A DNA stretch of 64,000 nt from Kryptolebias marmoratus (GCF_001649575.2 NC_051440.1:23497508-23561507), one strand, 5' to 3'. Positions 24,981 through 37,061 are shown, numbered from the stretch's first letter. Numbers and translations are program-made. Notes: generated by a model not told the origin, from the sequence alone.

Positions 24981-25016
24981 AACATAAAGACAGACTGGTT
25001 TATCTGTCTTTATGTT
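24981..25016. repeat. perfect 14-bp inverted repeat (hairpin)
   Basis: AACATAAAGACAGA at 24,981-24,994 is exactly complementary to 25,003-25,016, with an 8-nt loop CTGGTTTA. It lies in extra sequence within the Rex3-like relic, just upstream of the nested SINE. Confidence 0.9.
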
Positions 25017-25045
25017 TCCATTTCACAGGACTGTTTTGTAAAAGA

Positions 25046-25152
25046 TGTCCAGGATGTTCTCCACATCTCGCACAATGACTGCTGAAGATAGGCACCAGCT
25101 CCCCGTGACCTGGAAAAGAGAAGCGGACAAAAAGAAAACTGATGGATGGATG
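25046..25152 (+). mobile_element. 5'-truncated V-SINE/DANA-like SINE tail, nested in Rex3
   Basis: Contains GTCCAGGATGTTCTCCACAT, GAAGATAGGCACCAGCTCCC, GTGACC and the terminal GATGGATGGATG. This is the 3' half of the widespread teleost tRNA-derived SINE with GATG tail. It is flanked by TTTTGTAAAAGA (25,034-25,045) and TTTAGTAAAAGA (25,153-25,164), an 11/12 match that I read as the target-site duplication. It inserted in the opposite orientation to the host LINE, after that LINE. Confidence 0.8.
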
Positions 25153-25925
25153 TTTAGTAAAAGAGCCTTAAAACTAAGCTTGGCCACCCTACTAAGGAAA
25201 CCCGTTTCAGTCACTTGTGTTTGGGATCTCATTCTTTCAGTCATGATCTACACCTCATAAGCATAACTGATGAAATGTAGACAGGCCAGTAAGTCGAGAG
25301 CTTTCCCTTACAACTGAACTCTTTCTTCACTATGACAAACCAAAGCAATATTTTGATTACTTTTGACAAGACCCAGGTTGTTAATCCATCTCCTGTTCCG
25401 TCCTAACATCACTCTAGCACAAGACTCTCAGGTACTTGAGCATTTTTGCTTGAGGCAGATTCGGAGGGAGTATTGCCCCCTTTTCCAGTTGAGAACCATG
25501 GCCTCAGATTTATAGGAGCTGACGCTCATCTCAGCCACTTCACATTTGGCTGCAAGCCACCCCAATGTGAGCTGAACATCATGGCCTGAAGATGCCAACA
25601 GAACCACATCATCTGCAAAAAAGCACAGATGACACCCTGAGGTACACAAACCAGACACCCTCCTCTCAATGACTCTGCCTTGAGGTCCTGTCTATTAACA
25701 CTACAAACAGGATCGGAGACAAGGGACAGCCTAGTGGAATCCAATCTGCACTGGGAATGAGCTTGACTATGTGCCAAGAATGCTGATACAGTGCTTGCTT
25801 TAGTTGTAGAGGGACCGGATAGCCTTTCGAAGTGACCTCGGTATTCCATACTCCTGCAGTACCCACCACTGAGTACCTCGGGGCACATGGTCATAAGCCT
25901 TCTCCAGATCCACAAAACACATTTA

Positions 25926-28900
25926 GACTGGACAGAGTAAGTGCAGTATTAAAGCTCACACAATTCAGAGATTCATACGTTAACATAAATAATGCATAAG
26001 AGTTGTAATAAGCCCAGTTTCTGCTTAGAACAAATCCTTTGGCTTGGAATAATGTGAAACTAAACCAAAATCATGAACTTAGAAGAACCCTGACATACAG
26101 CAATGCAAAGTTTCTAGGCAGCAACAAAACCAATGATAATACATAATTAAACAAATAAATCCAAGTTCATTCGAACATTATTTGGAAATAAAATCATTAT
26201 AAATGTCTTACTAGCAGATTTAGACTTCAAAAATGTTTTGCCATTTCATCTTGATACTTTTTATTTTTACTTAGAAGCTTTCATTGGCTCAGTGCTGAAC
26301 ACTAAGTACATCTGTCTCTGCAATTGGTCTGTCACCAACCATCTGGGGCTCAAAACAAGCGGTTTTTCCTGAAAACTGATATGCAGGAAGTGTAGAGAAC
26401 GTGTTTGTGGAGCTTATGAGGCAATCACATGATTTTAAGCTCCAGGAAGTCTTTCTGTTAACATCCAACCATTTCCACACTCATGTCAAACATCCCTCCC
26501 AGGTCCATGGACTTTGATCTTTACATAGATTCGCAAAACCCTTCATTCATAAATTAAAGTTCATTGATAATGTAAAAAAATCACATTTCAGTTATCCCAC
26601 TAACATTTCAAGAACATTAAAAAGACAAGGGTGATTTTAAGATCACAAACTTTAATCAATGCAACATATACTTTGCTGGTTGAGAACTGATGTACATATA
26701 GATGAAATAATTTGTAAACCAGTAAATTTCTGGGGTAGAACATGGGAATAAGATATGAAAAAACAACAAATTTTTTTTGCAACTATAACTAAATACTTTA
26801 TACAAAATACTCTAACAGTGCTGAGTGAAAAATAAAGGATATTAATTGACAATAAGTAAATTATTTAAATTTGGAGAATTAATGCTCACTTTCACGTTCT
26901 GGCTTGTATCATTGTGACACACTTTAACACACTCTGATGCACACAGTCATGTACGTGCATAGCTGCACAAAAATACCTACATTCCTGCACATTCCTACCT
27001 GTTCACATACATGCACAAGCACAAGACTCACAGTTTTACAGCAATCACTTTCAAGTGAATTATACTTCCAAGCAGGGAGCAAAAACCTTTGCTTAGCAAA
27101 CGTTGCCCTTGAGCAGATAACTGTGTTTGGTTTGCTTGATTTTGGACTTTGGTTTTAGAGGTGCCCTGGGAAATAAACGTACTGAAATCACGTGGATCAA
27201 CAGACTAACTTTATCTTTTCATGATGTCATTCCACTGTCATGTGCTTAACTAGATTAAATAAAAGACAGACTCAGATTACAGAAGCAAAAATGTCTAAAA
27301 CAATACAACAAATAATTTTCAATATGAGGATTACAGAGGAAAACCAAGGGGTAGTATCTTAGTTTTGATGAATTACAGGCCATCAATGCCATTATTCTTT
27401 TCAGGAGTGTATTACAACTGTGTTTGGAGATGAAGTCATCCTTTCACTCATTATTGCTGTGAAGTATTTCAAATGCACTGATTGTAGTATTATCTCCTGC
27501 AGGATAAGACCTCAGGCAGTTTAGATGACATGACTGCTGTCACCTGTTTGACGCCCAGACATTCCTGAAGCTGGTCATGTCAAGTCTGAGTCATCAACAT
27601 GGCAGCAAAAATGTTACTCAACTGTAAGTAGGTGAGAGTGGACTTCATCCTGCTGTGAAACGTGACTATATTTCCTACCATCTCTGTAGTTTCAACACTA
27701 CTGACAGAGGATTTCAATGCAGACCTTGTCTTCCCTGGCTGTCTCTGGAGACTCTGTCTGGGTCATAGCGACATGAAATCTGCAGGGAGTTGTTCAAGTA
27801 ATAGCAGTAAAAGGAGAAGTGGGGTTTACTTGTAACAGCAGCAGACGTTAGAGGCCAAACATTTAACTGCTATGACACCATTGTCTGTGTCAGAGTGGAA
27901 CAGCATGAACTCATTAATGACATTTCTGCTCATTTGTGCACGGATGCTTTTAGAGAAAAGTTTCATTGAGTTCAAAGGCAACAGTGGGATGCTGCCATCT
28001 GCAGTTGTCTCTTTTACAATGTGTGGTCACTTGTAAATGTGCACATGCAGGTGTGTTCGTGTCCTGGTGCATTCAACGAATCACTCCTCTGCTTGGAGCT
28101 GAAATCTCATGTCAGTTTTATTGGTTGAATTTATGCTGTACAGAGCCACAGTTACATTTCAACAGTCGGACAATTAAAACAAACTGTTCTTTTCGTACTT
28201 CATGTCTAGTAAATGTCAGATACAAGATTTATCAGGTCGTGACCTCATATTGTAGAAAGTTTTCATGGCTACTTTCTATCTCATTTTAGGCTCCACTTCC
28301 TATACACAAGAAGTACTCAAGAAATTTGTGAAATGGGAACACACACACAACACAAAAACATAATTTTGCTATATTAAAACTTTTTGTGTTGTTGAATAGA
28401 ACTAGATAAATATATGCTGCAAGGATAATACAGGTTAAATGTCCTTACAGTCCTGCAAAACTGGGTTATAGTATTTGGTTCTTATAAGACACTGGAACTG
28501 TTAAAGTTCAGACTAAATTTTAGTCTGCATGACATCACTTGTTAATGAAATACCACTTTGAATCCTTGTGTTTGTCACTAAGGTGTCTTGTATTTTTTTC
28601 AGGCAGAAGTGATGAGAAAGAGATGGTTCTGACTGAGAACTGAGTAAGTCCTTGGAGAGCAGCCACAACACCCACCTATCTCTCAAGTTGACCCTCATAT
28701 CCATGCATCACTTTAGTCCCAACACAAATTAAATGCATGATTCACAGCAGGATTTATCTCCTGTGTAATTGTCATGAATAAATTAATTTTCTGCAAAGAT
28801 CTAAACAATTCTCTGAACAGAATTGCACATGTTTGTTTTTGCAGTACATGTGTGTTTGGTCACAGCATTGTGAGGAAATTGACTTGTTTTTGGGAGAAAG

Positions 28901-30479
28901 CCTCAAGTGGCCATTTGAAAAACTGCAGCTCCTGCACCTTCCATTAGCTTCAGTTGTTAGAGATTTTTACAAAAATTTAAAGGTACAGCAGGTAATAAAT
29001 AAGTTTAATAAGTAAAACCATTTATGAAAAAGAGGAACAAAAATATCAAAATAAAGAAAGCAAAAAAACATTTGTGAATTAATTTGAAAGATAAATTTTT
29101 GACAATTCATTTAGAGCACTGATCCATACCTATGTGTGAATGCTTCTCAAGATAGCGAAGTAAAATATAACTTCTCATCTGCCTTCAGGACAGCATAGGA
29201 GGATGATGAATGAATCAGAGATTTTAACTTTCTTTTATTAGGTTTATCATTCCTATGACTTTAAAAATCTCAAAAATAGCAAGAAATATGGTAGCTCTGT
29301 CAAATGCATTTCTGTTGCAGACGCTTGTGTCTGCAGCTTGAAAGGTCTCATTCCTGGGTCAATGTATAGATTTACCTTTGCCTCTTTAGTGAACAGATAA
29401 AATGTATTGATCTCCTTTAAGAACCAGTTTAAGATCAAAACTCTTCTCCTCAGCTACAGACTTGAGCATGCCTGCACAGTTAGACAGAAGAAAAAAAAGA
29501 ACCAAACATGAGTAAAAGCTACCAACACACCCAGGAGTGCTCATGTATTCTACATCATAACTCAAATAGAGGTCAAGAATAGATAAAATGGAGATGACAG
29601 ACCTAACTGCTAATGTTACCTGTTTTTAGGTGTTTACAGGTTTTTAAAACTAAGATTAAATACCTGTAAACTACACTAACATTGAAAAATAAGAGACTGC
29701 AGGAAATTTAATCCTTTGTGAACTTCTGTTTTGGAAAAGTGAGTCACCATTTGTGTTGAAAGAGATAATAGTTTATGAGCACAAAAAATGCTGATATATG
29801 GGCTTGCCTGGGCCAAAATCACCAAGGTCACAGGGCACTGTATACACAGACAGTCAGACAGGTTTAAGCAAGTTCAGAAGGTAAACAACTCTAAAATTCC
29901 AATCAGCTGCAGTTTGTAGAAACTTTTACAGGTCAAAGAATAAAGTATCACATATTTACAGAAATAACAGACTTAAAGAAGAAATGAAAAGTGTTTTGAA
30001 GCTAACATCAGTTGAAAGGAAATCATTCGTATGTTTGTAAAATTTTCACATTTAAAAAAAATTGAACTAAAATCTTTTATTTATTTATTTTTTAAAATAA
30101 TGAATATTGAAAAAAGCTACTTGGGTGTTTTTGACATCTTCAGTGAACACCCTGGATGTAGAACAGTACAGCAAATTAGGTACAAGCACAAAAACACAAA
30201 AATTATCATAAATGCAAACAGCCATGCTTTGTAAAACATTCCTGCTGTATAAGGAGACAGATGATAGTATTGCAATTATACATTTGAGCTTGTGGACCAG
30301 ATAAAGACAAATCCTTCTAAGTCTCACCTGGTCAGATTATTATGACCAAACATGTTCAGTTACCACCAGATTACTGGTACAAGTGAACACCTGTTTATAA
30401 AACTGGCAATAAAACTGGCAGTAATGTAAAGGTTTAAAAATAGCACATCCTTGCCCCACAGTGACTACATAAGCTATTT
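25926..30479. other. AT-rich non-coding, no element recognised
   Basis: About 4.5 kb. Open frames are under 110 codons with no domains. Parts near 27,460-27,830 are less AT-rich and could be conserved, but I cannot support a call. Confidence 0.4.
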
Positions 30480-30590
30480 AATCCGGTCAGAACTAATCCC
30501 CTTTTCTCCAAACTGAAGCCATTCAAAAAGCCATCTGCAACAAATATTATTTCTACAAAACCCCACTTCAACAATTCAGTTTAAGCTAAA
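30480..30590 (+). mobile_element. fold-back teleost repeat, right-arm type (copy C)
   Basis: TTTTCTCCAAACTGAAGCC, ATTCAAAAAGCCATCTGCAA, then TTTCTACAAAACCCCACTTC match copy B block by block. No matching left arm was found within the preceding 600 bp, so it is a solitary arm or the partner is lost. Confidence 0.55.
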
Positions 30591-31604
30591 CAAAAACTAT
30601 TGACTTTCTAATGAAAAGAAAATACTTCAATAAAAACAAACATAACAGAAAATGGGAGATAGTGAGGTGCTAAAAGAGAACTTTAGTGTTTTCATGGGGT
30701 TTGCAGACTTTAGCATACCACAGCTCATTTGCAGATGTAAAACTAAATTCAGCTCCATGCAAGTATTTCCTGTACTGCTCTGAATAAAATCTTCCACCAT
30801 GTTGCTGTTGCAGCAGAGCCATGTGACATTCCAGCGACAAAGATGAGCATCTCTCAGTATTGTTTGATGGAGAAGCTTAACTCAAACCGTGTCCCCGTTG
30901 TCACGAGAAAGGAAACAACATATTTTAGTACAGAGGATGTTTGCTTATTCACACAGGATTTGGTTTTAACATTTAGATAATCTTCAAATATTCCCTCTTA
31001 AGAGTCAACATATTGCAAAATTAGATGTAAAACCAAAGCTGAACTTTTCCACTGTATCAATAGACCTTTTACTTCATGCCTAAAAAACTGAATCTCAAAC
31101 AGATTGTCACCCTAAGAGTGAGAAACCTACTTGTCTTGCGTAATAAAGGGACACATAGAACCCTTAAAAGTATGTTTTATTTTGTCTTCAATATAGAAGG
31201 ACAGAAACTCTGCTTAAACCTTTTAAACCTAGAAAAAACAAATGCACACACACCTGCTCATTATCAGACCCTCAGATACCTTGAGCTGTACTTCCCTGAA
31301 AAACAGGAGATATCTCCCATGTCTCATAACACACATCTGTATACAGAACAGAAAGCAGACAGAACTGCATTTGCTTCTCTGAATAACATGTTTTCAGTTG
31401 CCTCCTTCTGATTTACAGCTTGTGTAATAAATGTCCATAAATCAAGATGATTTTGATCCATTTCATGTTTTCCTGTGACTTGAAACAGCCAAACCATATA
31501 GAAAATTCCCTTTCTTGTATGTTGTGATAGAGGGGGATTAAAATGGAGGCTAGGTTTAGGTTCTGACAAAGACTTTAATGAGTCAAAAAGGGCACTGGGA
31601 GTCC
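30591..31604. other. AT-rich non-coding, nothing recognised
   Basis: The 111-codon plus frame (31,076-31,411) and the 96-codon minus frame overlapping it show no recognisable family and no clear exon borders. I treat both as chance. Confidence 0.4.
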
Positions 31605-31870
31605 TGACAGGCACAGAGACATAAAAAAGACAGGATCTGACAAAGAGTGCCTGATAACAGGGAACTAAATATACACAGGAAGAAAGGACTAAAGAGGCCA
31701 GGTGATGACTGGCAATAAAGCCATGTGTGAATTAAAGTCTAACAAAAGAAAAAACAAATTCAATACACAAAGGAAATGATAACATTAAAAATTCAGGAAA
31801 CTAAGAAAACATTAATTTAGCATAAAAGCCAAAGCAAGACAGAGACCAAGCTTATATCAGGTCATGTATA
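31605..31870 (-). mobile_element. LTR-like non-coding relic (weak)
   Basis: The plus strand is A-rich with the sequence style of the reverse complement of teleost Gypsy-type LTRs: GGGAACTAAATATACACAGG (the TATA region read on minus), then GGACTAAAGAGGCCAGGTGA and long A-rich stretches. It resembles 51,316-51,762 in organisation but I see no terminal TG/CA or target duplication. Confidence 0.35.
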
Positions 31871-33769
31871 TCATCTCAAATTCTAACAAAACTAAAATGA
31901 TCTTTGCAAAAAATACTTTTTTTTCTGCAATTCATCTGTAATTTGACATAACCTAATTGTTTCCTCCTTATCATGATATTTGTCAAACGTTACACAGTTT
32001 AGTAATCTGTTCAGTCTGACCATGTGAGATATTTTCATTTAATGGCTGAACTGGAAGATGGAACTTTTGAAGAAAAGTGGTGTCAGCCACGACTACTTAA
32101 ATCTTAAATGTTAAACGAAATTCCAAGAAGTAAAAATCTAAGAAACACTGAGAAGTTATTGCAAGGGGTAACAGTTAAGTCAAAGCAAAGGAAATGTGTG
32201 CTTAGTATATATGAGGACAAATATGCAGATTTGTAACCTGACATGCCATATGTTTTGTTTCATTGCCACATCTGGGACTTCTTTGTTTAAAGCTGTTTGG
32301 AAAATTGCTTTCAAAAACCATTTGGCAGGTCATTCAATGAACCATCTGTCTATCACCGCCTATGGTGAACTAGTTTCAAATACTCAGATCAACAAAATGG
32401 ATCGCCACTATTAAGATCAAACTCTGGCTGAGGATGTTGGTTAAATAAAAAAAAAGAACAGGGAAGAAATCTTCTCAGTTGAGGAAAGCTTTGAAGAGTC
32501 AGTCTCTAAGTGGCCTGACATATCTTATTATGACCTCAAACTCTATCATGATCTTTGGAATTACATTTAGCTACTTCCAAAAGTAAACAATTTTAGACAA
32601 GAGCAGAACAAATGTGTGCATACACAAGGACTATTACAGTGTAATTCATGGAAATAAGAAATGATGTAGTAAAACTAAATTTTCCTGCTCTTAAATACAG
32701 ATATTACACACCCATTACCATACTATCAGTTGACTGTACATGTTGTTAATATTGATTGTGTTTTCTAGAATGCCTGAGACAAATTCATCTCAAGGGAGAC
32801 TTTAAAGGCTAATCTATTTCATTCTAGCCCTGATCATTACACCCAAGCACATGAAAACAACCTGTTTTACAAAATCATAAACCTTACCCACAATTTCCAA
32901 TTTATTTGTACTTAACATGTAGGAGAAACATTTAGGAAAAGCCAGAATCTGCGGTTGTCAAAAAGCCACATTCTGCACATTGTAAGTAGCTGAGGTCCTG
33001 TGCTGGCAGTGGTCAAAAGTGGTGACCTAACATGATGACATCTTATTTTGAGAGTTACCCCATTTATGGAAACGATTAAAGAGGATGACAAAGAGGGATT
33101 TCACCCATTACCCATTAAAGTTAACCACCAAATTACATGGGATTTTATAGGTCATAAATAAGAAAATGCTGCTGAATTTCGCCCTCCTCCAGCCACTGTT
33201 GAACCTCCCCTGTGAGTATGTGTGCTGCCAAGCTCAGGGGGAGAAACTTCGCCACGGGACTCACCCAACTCATTGCAGCGCACCAGTTAGATTTGAACAG
33301 CAGACAGGGCCTATAACGTTCACACAGACACAAAGACAAGTACTCATTCAATTTCTACATATTGTACTGAATTCAAGCCTATCAAGTTACAGTCCGTTTT
33401 TAGCGAGCCACCCCTGGCAGGGATCATGTTAACAGTGCCGACTGCTGAATGCTGTAATTCCTGGAAAGTGACGGGCAAGCTTTTTACAGTTTATTATCTC
33501 ACGCAGCTCCCTCTCATCCATGCAGCCATCTCAGCTAAGGATCTCTCAGCACTTTCTCTATTGCACCACTCACTCTCTCTGCCATTTGGTTGTGATTTAC
33601 TACCAAGACGTTTACAGCAAATTGTTCCTTCCTCCCTTTTGTTTTTTTTTTTCTTCCCCTCTTCCCTCGTGTTCCTTCCACATTCTGATCTGTATTATGG
33701 TATTTCATTGTGTTTTGTTTGTTTCACCGTGACTCCCTTCATCTCCCCGTCTGTCTGGCCTCATATCAT
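31871..33769. other. non-coding, pyrimidine tract near 33,620-33,680
   Basis: Mostly AT-rich filler. From about 33,160 the composition becomes more balanced, with a C/T-rich tract near 33,620-33,680. Two overlapping plus frames (33,426-33,776) have no recognisable family. Confidence 0.4.
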
Positions 33770-34150
33770 TTTTTAAAGTGGACCCAAATGCTTTCCCTGG
33801 CAGTTGTAAGCATGCGCTTCCAGTAAGTCTGAGGCATAAATCGAATATTTGAAACAAGACAAATAAATACAGGCGTAAATATCCTCTTGGAGAAGGCCTT
33901 AGCAACTTTTGTGTATAATTAGGCTTTCGTCTTTGAGCGCATGCATATGTGTCCGTTTGTGTGTTTGACTGTTGGTCTTTGTGTGTGGGGGATTGGGGGG
34001 CCAGGGAAATGCAAGAGGCTGGTAATTGTGTTTGTGTGTCTGCATTAGTGTGCGGATGACTAAATGCTCTTCTTAACCAATGTGTGAAATGTTCTTATTA
34101 GGGCTAGAAATTACTTAGAGTCCCTGGGGCGATGGTAAAATGGGTCTTTT
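33770..34150. promoter_or_regulatory. possible conserved enhancer-like patch
   Basis: Contains GGCATAAATCG, GACAAATAAATACAGG (forkhead-like), GCGTAAATATCC, GTATAATTAGGC and GAAATTACTTAGAG (homeodomain-like cores), plus an AGACGTCACAG CRE-like site at about 34,162, just outside the patch. There are no repeat features. Two short GT-rich stretches divide it. The regulatory role is inferred from motif density only. Confidence 0.27.
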
Positions 34151-34894
34151 CCGTGTTGGCAGACGTCACAGTGGCCACCACTTGACCACCCAACATCTCC
34201 ACAACCTCCAGCAACATTTGACAAACAAAAACTATGGGTTGGCCTTTATCTCCTGGCTTCGTGTCTAACTGATTCACTGCTTTTTGGCTGCGATTTCAAA
34301 CAAGCTTCCAGGAACACTTGAAAACAAGGGACAGAAGAAGAGAGAGCATGACACAGTTGGCATTGGAAAAATGATTCAGAGAAACCAATACATGTCTGGC
34401 ATCTGTGAATGTCATAATCACAGTGAGATGATGGGGCAAGCCCTCTGTTTTTCCTTCTGCTGTTTGTGTCATAAGCATGTGTGTGTGTTAGATCAAGCAC
34501 AAGAGTGTGTCGTATGCCATGTGTCGTCAGTGAGTCGGCGTATATGCCGTGTTTATGTGTGGGTATTGTGTCTGGACTGAGTGGTCATTGTTTTCCAGAC
34601 ATGTGGTATATTCACTGCTGAGTGATTCACTCCTACCAGCATCTGTTGTCTACCTCCACAGTCTGTCAGAGGTCTGATCAACAACATTCAACTGACCCGC
34701 TCTGAACTGACCAGACTTGACCAAACCTTTCGGAAAAACACCAGAGAGAACCAAGTCAAACCTAGAGGAAGCAATCGAATGCATCTACAACTCACAGATT
34801 TTGTTACATTCACAAACATTTCACATACTGCCTGAATCAGTTTAGCATCGTTTTTTAACCTATTTATGACTGACCTCCTAGTGTTGTGAAGCTT
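34151..34894. other. non-coding, nothing recognised
   Basis: Mixed composition. Frames on both strands at 34,246-34,580 overlap and have no recognisable family. Confidence 0.4.
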
Positions 34895-35090
34895 TCAGAT
34901 CTTTTAAAGCTGGATTTTGTGAAAAGGTTATGATCAGGTAATATCTAACTTGTAGTTTAGAGCTCTTTGAACAGCCTCAGTTTGGAAAAATAGACCTTAA
35001 TTCTAACCAGATTGACAATCCACTGACTAGGTTGTTTGCCACAAAGCAAAAATGGATTTCAGGCATCTTAAAACAACTCCAATCTATTAT
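34895..35090 (-). mobile_element. fold-back teleost repeat, left arm (copy E)
   Basis: The plus strand carries AAAGGTTATGATCAGGTAAT, GAGCTCTTTGAACAGCCTC and CAGTTTGGAAAAATAGACC, matching copy A in the same orientation. Copy D, in the opposite orientation, begins about 230 bp further on, so E and D repeat the A-B arm architecture at similar size (about 545 bp). Confidence 0.6.
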
Positions 35091-35180
35091 GTTTCATCTG
35101 AAAGATTATTACATTACATGTGCTATTTTAGAAATCTTTACATTGCCATCAGTTTTGCACTAGCCAATTATTACAGAGAA

Positions 35181-35211
35181 TTCTGTGGTTATTCTATGTA
35201 TAACCACAGAA
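35181..35211. repeat. perfect 12-bp inverted repeat (hairpin)
   Basis: TTCTGTGGTTAT at 35,181-35,192 is exactly complementary to ATAACCACAGAA at 35,200-35,211, with a 7-nt loop. It sits almost at the midpoint between arms E and D of the fold-back element. Confidence 0.9.
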
Positions 35212-35319
35212 CCCTATAGTAGTAGTGGTAGCTGGATGTGTCACCTCCAGTCCAGCCTAGGGGCACTTTCAATATCATTACATTTCTACAGGAATAACCA
35301 GGTAATGCAAAAATGACAG

Positions 35320-35440
35320 AAATAAACTTTATTCTCCAAACTTAGGCCATTCAAAAAGCTATCCAAACAGATAAGACATGAATTGCTCATAACTTTTCCA
35401 CAACATCTCATTTCAAATCTAAGAATTATCCCTTTAACTG
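35320..35440 (+). mobile_element. fold-back teleost repeat, right arm (copy D)
   Basis: ATTCTCCAAACTTAGGCCAT, TCAAAAAGCTATCC, ACAGATAAGACATGAATTGC, TCATAACTTTTCCACAAC and AGAATTATCCCTTTAA match the reverse complement of copies A and E. No coding potential. Confidence 0.6.
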
Positions 35441-37061
35441 CACAATATAACTCATCTTAACGCTGTCATCTTTATTTGTTTCTATTTTTTAGGAAAAATA
35501 TTAATTTACCTTCTTTAAATGGAAATTAATCTAAAACTATGTACAGGGATGTGCCTGTATTTTCTTTTGCATTGCACATTTTCAAATTTTATGACTCTCT
35601 GATGAAAACAAATGTCAAAAAGTTTCACAGAAAGTGTGCATTTAGTAAAATAATCTATAATTTTATTTTTGCAAAAACTAAAACAAAACTTCAGTTAAGT
35701 TTCTTTTAGGAGCAGTTAAAAAGTTCTTCAGACATCAGTTTCATTGATGGATTGACCGTGCATGTGTATGTAAGTTTTTTACACTTTTTGTGCCATAACT
35801 CCTTCATGAAATGTGTAGAACGAAATGAAACAACAAAATAAAGAGTTTAGTCTTAACATATGTACAATTTATTACTTGTTCTTGGAGAGAGATCAGGGAG
35901 GCATTTAGAGGGAGGTTATGACTGGGAGATTCAAGAGTAGCTATTAACAACACACATAAAACCTCTACATTTGGCATGCTGGGAAAACATGCCATGTAAA
36001 ATAACAAGTTTCAAATATTCTGAACCCTTTAGGAGCCTAAGATTTTCACAAACAACACTAATGTATGTTCCATGATAAAGAGGGGAGTGGAACAGACCAT
36101 TTAGAATGTCCAGTTTTTGTGTTTTATCACGTCTAAGAGTCAGTATGGTTTTGTGTTGCTCAGACTTGCTGTTTACGCATTCTTCATTTGTTCACATTGC
36201 AGCACTTTCAGAAGCTTGGATAATGTAATTTTATCCCATGGTTAGAGGGCTGTTTGTTTAAAATCGTCTTGGTTTAGATGGTTAAGTCAAAAAGAAGCTG
36301 AAGAATATGTTGTTGAAATATTTGAATTAGCAAACCTGACATAAAGTTATGCTAAAATAACCACTAAGAGTAATAACCCGTTTTTTTACCCTGTTCTCTT
36401 TTTCTTTTGAACTTGTTTTCACTTTTCAGATTGTTGTTGAAAACGCTAGAAACCTCTAAATAAAAGAACAAATAAGATTGACGCAAGCAGCTTTTTTTTG
36501 GCAGTGTTTATGCCCTTTTCACACATTAACGTGAGAGATCGGCATTGCGAGGCTGATCAGACAGCGTGAGTAAGAGAGGAATTTGTTCGCCTCATTTCTT
36601 CCAGACGCTGCTCAGTGCAAAACAATTGTTTCCCCAATTTAAAACAAAGGCTTTGCTCCTACCATGTTTGCATGTTAAGGAAAATACCAAAACTTTATAG
36701 AACTGGTTGCCAGATTGTGTTGTGGTTTATTCTCCTCATAAATCTGCATTGTTTTTGGTTTTGATCAAAATATGATCCTCAGAGTAATTCACGTCAACCT
36801 TCTGGTGTCGCAATTTTGTAGAAGTGGCAGTCCCCATGAGTTTAATTCAAATAAACCTGCTGAGTCATTTTTGAGTGGGGTAAAACAGTCGTGACTGAGT
36901 TTGTTTTGAATGTGGCATTGTAATATTGCAAAATTTATGTATTTGTAGCACATAAAAATGGGTGTGCTTGGCAACATTGTTGAAAAACAGTGCAGTATTT
37001 GACTGCACAAAATAACCAAACATACACCGCTGCAGCATCACATTAACAGCATTCTTCAATT
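35441..37061. other. non-coding with enhancer-like patch at 36,525-36,640
   Basis: Mostly AT-rich. The segment 36,525-36,640 is less AT-rich and holds AAACAATTGTTT (36,620-36,631), a perfect 12-bp palindrome formed by two facing SOX-like ACAAT cores. The rest shows nothing recognisable. Confidence 0.4.

Larger units (their letters stand above)
24545..25925 (-). mobile_element. Rex3-like (RTE clade) LINE, 5'-truncated and nested
   Basis: Non-LTR retrotransposon relic read on the minus strand. Its 3' end is at 24,545 (TATCCATCCATTTATCCATC on plus, i.e. a short GGATG-type tail), and it is truncated at about 25,925. The frame 25,428-25,658 encodes the reverse-transcriptase catalytic box FADDVVLLASS (codons at 25,608-25,619 for FADD) followed by a KSEAMVL motif. 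Upstream frames carry further RT sequence but are out of register and contain stops, so it is dead. The nucleotide order (CTCTTCCTGGGGAATCCC, GGTACTTGAGC, GGAGACAAGGGACAGCC, TCCAGATCCACAAAACACAT) matches the teleost Rex3 family as I know it. A short SINE is inserted at 25,046-25,152. The segment around the insertion may contain a partial duplication, because a CATTTC-containing block seems to occur both near 24,910 and near 25,190. Confidence 0.85.
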
